From: a bacterium | Lineage (GTDB): Bacteria > Patescibacteriota > Patescibacteriia > JACQRZ01 | Reading direction: 5' to 3' | NCBI GenBank assembly: GCA_030688365.1 | Contig: JAUYIE010000018.1 | Coordinates: 1 to 33,972 of the forward strand | DNA length: 33,972 nt | Notes under the pieces: model-generated | What the model was told of the DNA's origin: nothing | What the model saw: the letters and a program-made list of their open reading frames with translations, nothing else | Databases searched by the model: none | Program-made: the position numbers and the translations under genes | Shown here: in pieces, positions 26,384 through 33,972 of the stretch | How the letters are laid out: the number at the start of each line of letters is the position of its first letter | Position numbering within the stretch: the first letter of the stretch is position 1

Positions 26384-27601
26384 TTATAAGAAAAACAATG
26401 TTACTTCCGACAAACGATCAGGCACCAAGATAGTGCGTTCTATTTTTTGTTTGATAATATCCACTATACGAATCCGATCATTGGCTACATAATACACCTT
26501 ACCCGCATTAACATAGAGAAAATTAGCATACACTCCTACATCAGGCAAAAAAGTTGACTTGATGATTTGGTGGTTATCATCAAATGTTAGTAACACAATA
26601 TAATTAGCCCCCCCGACAGCAAATGTGTGCGTTGCTCTATCAAAAACTATAGAATAAGGAGATAAGTCATTGAGCATGTCAGCAACGCCAGTCGTTGCTG
26701 TAAATGTCTCTTGTGATAGATTCTTATCTCGTGGATCAACAATCATGATCTGAAAATCCTTACCATGTCGGCTGATCAGGAAAAGTCCGGCTTCATAATC
26801 TACTCGTGCCCAATCATCTGGATTCAACCCTATATCAGACGCCGTGACGACCTCTATTTGTTTTTTTTCAGTCAAATCAGACATATCCCTCACAGACAGT
26901 GGTGTGGCAGACCCGACACCTTCTCCACACACCCATGAAAATAAGCGTTGATTGAGTGAATCATATTTTGTACATGGTTCAAATCTCTTGTTTTTGATCT
27001 TGACCACAGTCTCACTACTCGCGTCATACGTATACATACGCGTACCCAACACCTCTGGTAATCCGTACATGTGATCAACTATCTCGTCTCCCATTGCATC
27101 AATCTGTATCAAAAATTTGTCTTTTTCAGTCATTGATGGATATATCAAAGGCCATTCATTTTCCTTTAATTTCAAATCAGGTGATGATTTAAAAATATTT
27201 ACCATTACCTTGCTTTCCACATTATATGAATACAAACCATCATCTTTTTGTACGATCAGATATGGCGCAAACATTTTATAATCCATCTTGTTTAAAATTG
27301 TATACCCAGTCGGTAAAAAATCTTTTTCCTTGCCTGTCCGCACATCAACAAGTGAAGATTTGCCTTGTGACTCTGTCCCAAAATATAATACCTTTCCGTT
27401 TGATGATGTATGTGATTCTGGTTGAAAAACTGACGTCATCATGGGCATATCATCCCACCAATCAACATCTCTAGATGAAGACATATACAAAAAACATACC
27501 CACACCAGGAGCGCAAGTAAAATCACGATTACCGAAATAATCGCAAGTTTACATCTGAAACCACAAGGACATTTAATTTTCTTTTGAGCGCTGGAGATCA
27601 T
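26384..27601 (-). CDS. Hypothetical membrane-anchored protein, probable beta-propeller-like extracellular domain
   Basis: Start at MISSAQKK (27601): short Cys-rich cytoplasmic tail 'KKIKCPCGFRCK', one TM 'LAIISVIVILLALLVWVCFLY', then repeated beta-rich segments (e.g. 'KVLYFGTESQGKSSLVDVRTGKEKD', 'GKVYYVANDRIRIVDI'). Confidence 0.65.
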   Translation of the reverse strand: MISSAQKKIKCPCGFRCKLAIISVIVILLALLVWVCFLYMSSSRDVDWWDDMPMMTSVFQPESHTSSNGKVLYFGTESQGKSSLVDVRTGKEKDFLPTGYTILNKMDYKMFAPYLIVQKDDGLYSYNVESKVMVNIFKSSPDLKLKENEWPLIYPSMTEKDKFLIQIDAMGDEIVDHMYGLPEVLGTRMYTYDASSETVVKIKNKRFEPCTKYDSLNQRLFSWVCGEGVGSATPLSVRDMSDLTEKKQIEVVTASDIGLNPDDWARVDYEAGLFLISRHGKDFQIMIVDPRDKNLSQETFTATTGVADMLNDLSPYSIVFDRATHTFAVGGANYIVLLTFDDNHQIIKSTFLPDVGVYANFLYVNAGKVYYVANDRIRIVDIIKQKIERTILVPDRLSEVTLFFL

Positions 27602-27650
27602 AGTAAGAAAAAATACTATAGATAGTATAGCATTGTTTATAAAACAATAA

Positions 27651-28913
27651 TTATACACTCTCCCCCGCGACAAACCCCGTCGTCCAGCACAACTGCAAAC
27701 TATATCCGCCTGACGGACGATCAATATCCAAAACATCCCCCACAAGATACAATCGTGGCACTATGCGTGATTCCAGAGTCTTAAAATTGACCTCAGAGGG
27801 CACAATCCCTCCGGACGACACAATCGCCTTATCCACCCCCAAAAGCCCTTGTACATGCAGCGGGATGGCTTTGAGTAAAGTTATCAATGCTGTGCGGTCT
27901 TCCTTTCGTACGCTATGGCTAGGTGTCTCGCCGTCTATCTTTGCTAAAGCAAGCACCTCCGTTACTAGCGCCGTCGGTATTAACGTCGCCAGCACTGTTT
28001 TCAGTCGCTTGTTACTTCCTTCCAGCAATAGTATCTGGAGTTCTTTTTTAAGCGCGCCATGATCACGGGCGGGAAACAAATCAAGATATATCACCAACGT
28101 ACCATTTCGCATCATTTCACCAACCTGCTTACTCATATTGAGCACTGTCGGTCCACTGATCCCGACATGAGTAAATAGTATTTTACCTTTGTGAGCTTTT
28201 TGTTTCACACCGTCACAATATATCGTGAGCTTTATATCATCCAAAGAAATACCGCTCAATCTTTTTACCCATGTATCTTTTAGCGCAATAGGCACTAGTG
28301 ACGGATCGGGAGTGTTGATCGTGTGTCCAAGTTTTTTGAGCCACTTAAATCCTTCACCTGTGGAACCTGTCTCTGGATGAGACGTACCACCGGTAGCCAC
28401 GATGCATGATTTGGCACGTACACAGTCTGCACCTTTGAGGTTGATGACAAAATCACCCGTCGTCTCGTCGATAGTGATATCGGACACATGCGCGCTGGTC
28501 TGTACGTTCACGTCATGTTCGCGGATGTATCCAACCATGACATCGTATACTGACTTGGCAGAATCAGAAACAGGAAAGATACGCCCTTCCGCTTCCACTT
28601 TTGTCGCCATCCCTCGCATATGAAAAAACCCCAACGTCTCATCGATCGCACATTGTGAAAAAGCAGAAAAAAGAAACGTGCTGTTTCCTTTGTATTTTGA
28701 TGTCAGCACGCGCACATCAGAAAGATTGTTGGTCACATTACATCGCCCACCACCGGTGATTAACAGTTTGACTCCCAGCGTCGGATTTTTCTCAAGCAAC
28801 AAAACAGAGCGACCGCGTTCTCCTGCCCTGCCGGCTGACATCATACCAGCCGGCCCGCCACCGATCACAACGATATCCCAGATTTTTTGTGTTGTTGAAG
28901 ATTTTGTAGGCAT
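27651..28913 (-). CDS. NAD(P)/FAD-dependent oxidoreductase, HI0933/YhiN family
   Basis: 'DIVVIGGGPAGMMSAGRAGERGRSVLLLEKNPTLGVKLLITGGGRCNVTNN', 'ATGGTSHPETGSTGEGFKWLKKLGHTI', 'GDVLDIDRPSGGYSLQLCWTTGFVAG'. Confidence 0.96.
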   Translation of the reverse strand: MPTKSSTTQKIWDIVVIGGGPAGMMSAGRAGERGRSVLLLEKNPTLGVKLLITGGGRCNVTNNLSDVRVLTSKYKGNSTFLFSAFSQCAIDETLGFFHMRGMATKVEAEGRIFPVSDSAKSVYDVMVGYIREHDVNVQTSAHVSDITIDETTGDFVINLKGADCVRAKSCIVATGGTSHPETGSTGEGFKWLKKLGHTINTPDPSLVPIALKDTWVKRLSGISLDDIKLTIYCDGVKQKAHKGKILFTHVGISGPTVLNMSKQVGEMMRNGTLVIYLDLFPARDHGALKKELQILLLEGSNKRLKTVLATLIPTALVTEVLALAKIDGETPSHSVRKEDRTALITLLKAIPLHVQGLLGVDKAIVSSGGIVPSEVNFKTLESRIVPRLYLVGDVLDIDRPSGGYSLQLCWTTGFVAGESV

Positions 28914-28917
28914 AGCA

Positions 28918-30294
28918 TTACTTCACCCTCTCCCTCACCACATCCAAAATTCTTACCATAGCATACACGTCCAGCTGGCAATATTGAATCATATCGTTGT
29001 ACAGCTTTTCACGCTTAACCTCGGGCACACTCGGATCAGTCACCATCGCCCAACTCGCGGACGCTGTGCCTCCTTCTTGGATCGCGAGATTTTTGTATGA
29101 TAATTCCGGTGCCAACACCGGCATGACTTTTTTGAGCGAATTACTTCCCCCAAATGCCGGGTCGGTGTAGAACCCTTTTTTGAAAATATCCATGAGGTCG
29201 TATGTACGACTATTCACGTCGGCAAGCAGATCAGCATACTCGGGGTGTGTCAAAGCCATCTCGTCATTGCGCGCTTTTTCAAACGGCGCGTACCACGAAA
29301 TCACGCTCCCCTCCCTGCCCATCACATGCGCAAAAAATTCCAACAACGCGGGCACCGGATCTTCAAATGTCTTCATGAGAAAATCATGTATCATCGGCGT
29401 GCCATCAGGAGATGGGATGATGTACAACGAAAACTGAAACGGGATCTGCTGATACGGACGATAACCGTCAAAGGACGGTATTGGCGAGGAGTGCGTTTCA
29501 TAGTCAAAAAAGTACAGCGGATATTGTAACCCCGCGAGCTCTGTCGCAATCCCTTCCTTGTCTATATACAACGGCGGTAATTCCTTTGCCGCGGCCACTG
29601 ACGCATCCGCCAAAAGCGCATCGCGCACATCCCCAGACATGCTATCTGTCCAGAGTTTTATCCATTCACACGAGCGCGGATCAGCACAGCTGGCAATATG
29701 TTCCTTACGTAACACACCACCCCACGTAAACACTTCCTTCGCTTTTGGAATCAACGCTTCAATCGACGCGTATCGCTTCGCCACCTGCGATGAGACATCT
29801 TCGTCTATAAAAAGCTGGGTGACGTCAATGTCTCCCGCCCTCACATATTTGTTGTTTATATACGTCACAAATGTTTTGTTGATCTTGACCCCGGCGCGTC
29901 GAAACAAAATCGTCTGAAACGTCGCGTCATTGTAATGACCATCCGTGACGCCCGCCGACATCTTCACCTCGTGCAGATCCCAGCCATCACCGGAGCGCAC
30001 CAATATATCGGCACGACACGAAAGATCGTCCACCACGATCGTTGGCTGATACAAAACAGTAGCCGTACTTGCCAACAGTCGTTGTGTGTTTCTATGCCCA
30101 TCAAAATTGTAACCCTGCACTTCCACACCACCAGGAAATAATTCACGCGCCTTGTCGTCCACCATGTGCCCTTGCGCAAACAACCGCTCCACTTCTGCGG
30201 TAAAGGGTGGCACAAGCTCTTTGTGGATCTTCTCCAACCACAAATGAACCGGACAATCCAGATACGACATGAAATTTGTTTTGGTGAGGAGCAT
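28918..30294 (-). CDS. DUF2779 domain-containing protein (RecB/Cas4-like PD-(D/E)XK nuclease-like N-terminus)
   Basis: 'CRADILVRSGDGWDLHEVKMS' (D...ExK), 'YFFDYETHSSPIPSFDGYRPYQQIPFQFSLYII' and 'QYCQLDVYAMVRIL' typical of DUF2779. Confidence 0.88.
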   Translation of the reverse strand: MLLTKTNFMSYLDCPVHLWLEKIHKELVPPFTAEVERLFAQGHMVDDKARELFPGGVEVQGYNFDGHRNTQRLLASTATVLYQPTIVVDDLSCRADILVRSGDGWDLHEVKMSAGVTDGHYNDATFQTILFRRAGVKINKTFVTYINNKYVRAGDIDVTQLFIDEDVSSQVAKRYASIEALIPKAKEVFTWGGVLRKEHIASCADPRSCEWIKLWTDSMSGDVRDALLADASVAAAKELPPLYIDKEGIATELAGLQYPLYFFDYETHSSPIPSFDGYRPYQQIPFQFSLYIIPSPDGTPMIHDFLMKTFEDPVPALLEFFAHVMGREGSVISWYAPFEKARNDEMALTHPEYADLLADVNSRTYDLMDIFKKGFYTDPAFGGSNSLKKVMPVLAPELSYKNLAIQEGGTASASWAMVTDPSVPEVKREKLYNDMIQYCQLDVYAMVRILDVVRERVK

Positions 30295-30327
30295 AGAGAT
30301 TCTTATAATTCAAAAATGACATCGTAC

Positions 30328-31011
30328 TTAGTAAACTTCATGAGGATCTTCTTGAGTGATAAGCGCGTAGGAAACAATCTCTTCATCATCCGCCATCAGA
30401 TACGGCAATTGGTTGTGGGTAAAATTCACTATTTCAGCAGTCTTTTTGTCTTTCCATTTTTTATGAATGTCCTTCATCAAGACTGATTCATCACTCGATA
30501 TAGAATCTAACTGTTGATTTTTATTACTGTCAGATTCACTAATAATAATCATCTCTTTCCCGTCTGCATTTTTGCGATCGATTACTATCTTGCCTTCCTC
30601 TTCCAGCTCATCAAGGGCTCGGAAATATGAGTCAGGTACAGGCCCATATTTTATCTTTCGATATTGCATACCACTCATACTATGAAAGTGATTATAAAAC
30701 CACGCAAAGTCAGAAAGATACACTAGCTTTGCTAGTTTCGTTTTTTTGACACTGCCACCCAATCGAAGGAATGTTAAAATCATCTGTTTGTACTTCTCGT
30801 AATCAGAGACTTCTCCATTCTCCACTTCAGCAAAAGAGATACCAAGAGTGCGGGATAGTTTCTCAAACTCGCTGATGGTGAGCTCTTTTTTCCCTTGCTC
30901 TATCGCAATATACGAAGGACGGGAAATATCGAGCTTGCAAGCCATGTCACGCTGAGATATCCCTTTTCGCAGTCGAGCATCTTTAATGAGTTTTGCGTAT
31001 TTTGTAATCAT
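30328..31011 (-). CDS. XRE-family HTH + Panacea (SocA-like) domain protein, putative antitoxin/regulator
   Basis: HTH 'IKDARLRKGISQRDMACKLDISRPSYIAIEQGKKELTISEFEKLSRTLGI' followed by 'KLAKLVYLSDFAWFYNHFHSMSGMQYRKIKYGPVPDSYFRALDELEEEGKI', the Panacea signature. Start at MITKYAK (31011). Confidence 0.88.
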   Translation of the reverse strand: MITKYAKLIKDARLRKGISQRDMACKLDISRPSYIAIEQGKKELTISEFEKLSRTLGISFAEVENGEVSDYEKYKQMILTFLRLGGSVKKTKLAKLVYLSDFAWFYNHFHSMSGMQYRKIKYGPVPDSYFRALDELEEEGKIVIDRKNADGKEMIIISESDSNKNQQLDSISSDESVLMKDIHKKWKDKKTAEIVNFTHNQLPYLMADDEEIVSYALITQEDPHEVY

Positions 31012-31018
31012 ATACCTA

Positions 31019-31047
31019 TAGTATACTAAACTATGTAAAAATGTCAA
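31019..31047 (-). promoter_or_regulatory. Predicted promoter with palindromic operator for the HTH-Panacea gene
   Basis: Minus strand TTGACA (31042-31047), TATACT-type -10 overlapping the perfect palindrome TAGTATACTA (31019-31028). Confidence 0.6.
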
Positions 31048-31081
31048 ACATAGGTGTCAATAATCTTTACTTCAACATCTC

Positions 31082-32041
31082 CTATCTCTCCCACAAAAAC
31101 CCATGTCCAAAATGTCCCCACATCGCTGTCTGTTCAAATTGGGGTTTACGTAATTCAAGAAAATCTATAATCCCCTTCGGAGTCAAATCATATCCTTCCA
31201 CTACTTCAGACACCCCATCTACCACCGCAATAGCTTGCACCGGTTCTGCCACCCCTATCGCGTATGCGAGTTTTACGATGACCGCTTTTGCATTATTTTT
31301 TTTCAAACAGTCTACTGCGATTTTGCGTGCCATATACGCACCGCTCCGATCTACCTTGGTCGCGTCTTTACCAGAAAATGCGCCTCCCCCGATAGGAATC
31401 TGCGGACCATAGTTATCAACTGCCAACTTCCTTCCCGTCACACCCGTGTCTGCTTCAAACCCTCCTTGCGACCAATCACCTGCCGGATTTGCATGCATCG
31501 TGATACCACTGACATCTCTATTACTTTTTTTCAGCCAATCTTCTATTTCTTTCACCACATCCGCACGCGACACATTTTGAAAACTTGCAATAATAGTATT
31601 AATGCTTCCGTCATGGTTTAGTGTTGTCTGTGTCTTGCCATCAAACGGATATTTATCATAGATCGCTTTGCATAATGATCGAGCAAGAAACAGTTCTTGA
31701 GGAATCATCGCTTCATTATCGTTACACGCATAGCCGACCATGATGCCTTGATCACCCGCACCTCCCATGTCTACTCCGCCCGCGATCTCCGGACTTTGAG
31801 AAACAATATTTGTTTGAACGCCATATTGTGTACCGACGATTTTGTGTACGATGTCTCTGGCATTGATATATGCACTGGTCGTGAGTTCGCCCGTGATGGT
31901 AATGATACCATGACCACCCATCGTTTCTACCGCCACTCTACTCGTGGGGTCTTGTCTCAAACATGCATCCAAAATAGCGTCTGATATCCTATCGCACAGT
32001 TTATCGGGGTGCATGGGGGTAACACTTTCAGCTGTTTTCAT
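31082..32041 (-). CDS. metK: S-adenosylmethionine synthetase, compact form
   Basis: 'ESVTPMHPDKLCDRISDAILDA', 'GAGDQGIMVGYACN', 'GGGAFSGKDATKVDRSGAYMARKIA', 'KLAYAIGVAEPV'. Confidence 0.96.
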   Translation of the reverse strand: MKTAESVTPMHPDKLCDRISDAILDACLRQDPTSRVAVETMGGHGIITITGELTTSAYINARDIVHKIVGTQYGVQTNIVSQSPEIAGGVDMGGAGDQGIMVGYACNDNEAMIPQELFLARSLCKAIYDKYPFDGKTQTTLNHDGSINTIIASFQNVSRADVVKEIEDWLKKSNRDVSGITMHANPAGDWSQGGFEADTGVTGRKLAVDNYGPQIPIGGGAFSGKDATKVDRSGAYMARKIAVDCLKKNNAKAVIVKLAYAIGVAEPVQAIAVVDGVSEVVEGYDLTPKGIIDFLELRKPQFEQTAMWGHFGHGFLWER

Positions 32042-32065
32042 AGAGGTTTGAATAAAATAAAAAAA

Positions 32066-32617
32066 CTACATCCTGGCTTTGAGATACGCTTTGAGTGTGG
32101 CAAAGGGTTTGATCTGCAAATAGGTATGTTGATAATCCTCATCGTTTAATGATGCACGCGTGACGGTGTATCCATGTGGAATAAAAAACGTATCCCAACC
32201 AAATCCATTTTCACCCGACGGAGCGTGTGCGATCTCGCCTGCCAGACTGCTTTCAAACACTTCCACATTGCGTCCGTCAAAATATCCAAAACCACATCGT
32301 GCAGTGGCGTTGCGTGTATGCCCATCCACCAACGCGCATATTGTCTCAAATGGCACGAACTCTACGAAAAATTTTATAAACGGCCCCGGTAGTCCTTTCA
32401 AATGTTCAAACTCCAACGAAACATCTTCAACAATGACCGGTGTCTGTATTTTTTCATACGCCTGACGAACTTTGTGCTCAACAATCTCTTTCAAATCAAG
32501 AGATTGGATTTCATCCAAATCAAGTTTGACATGCTTCACCGGTACACCAAGATACTTAGCTAAATAATCTGCCTTGTTCTGATTACCGGTGATAAACGTG
32601 AGTTCTTGGTTGATCAT
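32066..32617 (-). CDS. Non-canonical purine NTP pyrophosphatase (RdgB/HAM1 family)
   Basis: 'LTFITGNQNKADYLAKYLG', 'VIVEDVSLEFEHLKGLPGPFIKFF', 'GENGFGWDTFFIPHGY'. Start at MINQELTF (32617); longer track ORF runs back into the tRNA. Confidence 0.92.
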   Translation of the reverse strand: MINQELTFITGNQNKADYLAKYLGVPVKHVKLDLDEIQSLDLKEIVEHKVRQAYEKIQTPVIVEDVSLEFEHLKGLPGPFIKFFVEFVPFETICALVDGHTRNATARCGFGYFDGRNVEVFESSLAGEIAHAPSGENGFGWDTFFIPHGYTVTRASLNDEDYQHTYLQIKPFATLKAYLKARM

Positions 32618-32637
32618 AATAGTATAAAAACTCCAAA

Positions 32638-32722
32638 CGGAGAGGGAGGGATTCGAACCCTCGGGCCCTTGCGGGTCTCCTGTTTTCAAGACAGGTGCAC
32701 TCGACCACTATGCGACCTCTCC
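32638..32722 (-). tRNA. tRNA-Ser(UGA)
   Basis: Minus strand GGAGAGG...CCTGT-CTTGAAA-ACAGG...long variable arm...GAGGGTTCGAATCCCTC-CCTCTCC-G; anticodon TGA; CCA not encoded. Confidence 0.95.
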
Positions 32723-32791
32723 AAAGGTCTTCAGGTATGATGCCTGATTGCTGTAGTATGCGAAAAAAATGTACTTTTGGCAAGGCCTCAC

Positions 32792-33430
32792 CTACTCTGC
32801 TATTTTTTCCAGCTGATCCAACTGCTGTGCATCTATGCCAGTATTGAGTTGGAGCCACGCTTTGGTCATTGCCCTTTTTTCTCGTTCATCATTGACGGGA
32901 TCGTATGTACGCCTATCAGCTATCGTTACCTGCACAGTAAGTCCCACACCCTCACAGAGATACTGTGCACGTGGCATGTGGAAACCCTGTGTCACCAAGA
33001 TGACATCATGTGCACCAAAATCATTCTTTGCGTGCAAACAAGTAGTGTACGTATCAACCCCTTGCGGATCAACAGAGAGCTTGTCTTCCGGTATTCCCTT
33101 TTTAATCAAATATGCTTTCATCACTCCTACTTCATCATGGGATGAAAGTGTGCTATCACCAGAAAGCAAAAGTGTATCCACTTTCTCATCCGTGTACAAA
33201 TCATACGCAGTATCAAGACGATCTTGCAGTACCAGACTGGGTGTTGCTGATGATGCAAGACCCGCACCAAACACAAGAGCGATGGGTTTTGATGACGGCA
33301 GAGTGTCAGAAGATATATCGATATTAACCGGAGGCGCAGGGGGAGGTGGAGTATCAGAAGCGGGTATGGTGGAGGCATAAAACCATACCGCAAGCCCCGC
33401 GAGAAAAAGTGAAGCGATGAGTCTAATCAT
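32792..33430 (-). CDS. YdcF/SanA family (DUF218) protein
   Basis: N-terminal TM, 'ALVFGAGLASSATPSLVLQDRLDTAYDLYTDEKVDTLLLSGD', 'GVDTYTTCLHAKNDFGAHDVILVTQGFHMPRAQYLCEGVGL'. Confidence 0.93.
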   Translation of the reverse strand: MIRLIASLFLAGLAVWFYASTIPASDTPPPPAPPVNIDISSDTLPSSKPIALVFGAGLASSATPSLVLQDRLDTAYDLYTDEKVDTLLLSGDSTLSSHDEVGVMKAYLIKKGIPEDKLSVDPQGVDTYTTCLHAKNDFGAHDVILVTQGFHMPRAQYLCEGVGLTVQVTIADRRTYDPVNDEREKRAMTKAWLQLNTGIDAQQLDQLEKIAE

Positions 33431-33864
33431 TACAATACGTTCATTTGCTTAAGCGCGTTTTTATATTGCCCGACTGCGCGACGAGCACTATCAGGACGAA
33501 GACTAAACTGTGCATCATGCACCATCTTGTTGCGCAAGATGTGCGCCTGCCACGCATCCTGCATCTTGGGAAACTTGTATCCCGCCACTTTCATGCGTTC
33601 CCCCATCGTATCACCGCTAAACATCATCATCTTTAACGCAAGATCAAAGAACTTATCCGCCTCCATCAACGCCATCTTACCGCTCATCTCATCGTTTTGC
33701 ATCGCAAGTTGTTCTATCTTTGCCCAACGCGCAGTCAGCTCTTGTCTGCTCGTTCCCGCAATCTCACTTCCACGCATTGCATGCATCAATTTTTTTGCAA
33801 GGACAACCACAACAATCGCCCCAACGGCAATGCCGACAATCGTAATGATAAGTGCGCTAGACAT
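33430..33864 (-). CDS. Hypothetical protein with N-terminal TM segment
   Basis: 144-aa ORF, 'IITIVGIAVGAIVVVVLAKKL' TM; overlaps the YdcF gene by 1 nt. Confidence 0.65.
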   Translation of the reverse strand: MSSALIITIVGIAVGAIVVVVLAKKLMHAMRGSEIAGTSRQELTARWAKIEQLAMQNDEMSGKMALMEADKFFDLALKMMMFSGDTMGERMKVAGYKFPKMQDAWQAHILRNKMVHDAQFSLRPDSARRAVGQYKNALKQMNVL

Positions 33865-33871
33865 AGTATTA

Positions 33872-33972
33872 TTAAATATCAGGATGGCGTGTATGCCAAT
33901 CCGTTAATGTTTGGTAGGCATACCCGACAGAAAGAATAGTTTGCTCATCAAAATGTTTACCAAAAATTTGCA
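33872..33972 (-). CDS. gatA: Asp-tRNA(Asn)/Glu-tRNA(Gln) amidotransferase subunit A, C-terminal end (partial)
   Basis: Minus-strand translation into the right edge: QIFGKHFDEQTILSVGYAYQTLTDWHTRHPDI*, a typical GatA C-terminus; too short for the ORF track. Confidence 0.85.
   Translation of the reverse strand, partial: QIFGKHFDEQTILSVGYAYQTLTDWHTRHPDI

Noticed and set aside
32835-33380. 181-aa plus-strand ORF antisense to the YdcF-like gene
   Set aside because: The minus strand encodes the recognisable YdcF/SanA pattern; the plus ORF is a shadow.
1-33972. CRISPR arrays, IS elements or prophage genes
   Set aside because: No regularly spaced direct repeats, transposase/integrase motifs, or phage structural genes were recognised. 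The Cas4-like fold of the DUF2779 protein alone is not evidence for CRISPR.

Overview
The window looks like a gene-dense bacterial chromosome segment, with most genes on the minus strand. Gene content and compact proteins suggest a Candidate Phyla Radiation/Patescibacteria genome (inference, not proven). The genetic code appears standard, since TGA ends several ORFs, including the P-type ATPase. Main contents: (i) a partial RhuM/Fic-type gene cut by the left edge; (ii) a split tRNA-Asn(GUU) carrying a ~228-nt group I intron; (iii) a tightly packed minus-strand block Rrf2-sufC-sufB-sufD-sufS-sufU-sufT-dnaG-rpoD; (iv) nucleotide genes (tmk, dcd) and a PIF1-like helicase; (v) a NUDIX / APH-like / P-loop cluster next to tRNA-Ser(GGA); (vi) an S66 LD-carboxypeptidase, rmuC, a P-type cation ATPase and DedA; (vii) trxB plus a glutaredoxin-like protein; (viii) a VanW protein; (ix) a DUF2185/Imm33-like protein preceded by a highly structured ~300-bp intergenic region with a promoter-like motif and a strong terminator; (x) a membrane-anchored propeller-like protein, an HI0933-family flavoprotein, a DUF2779 nuclease-like protein and an HTH-Panacea regulator; (xi) compact metK, a RdgB/HAM1-like pyrophosphatase, tRNA-Ser(UGA), a YdcF/SanA-like protein and the gatA 3' end. 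The best hunt targets are the tRNA-Asn group I intron, the structured leader/ncRNA at ~26062-26360, the suf-dnaG-rpoD arrangement and the HTH-Panacea/DUF2779 pair. No CRISPR array, IS element or rRNA was seen. All family calls come from reading motifs by eye; no database search was run.
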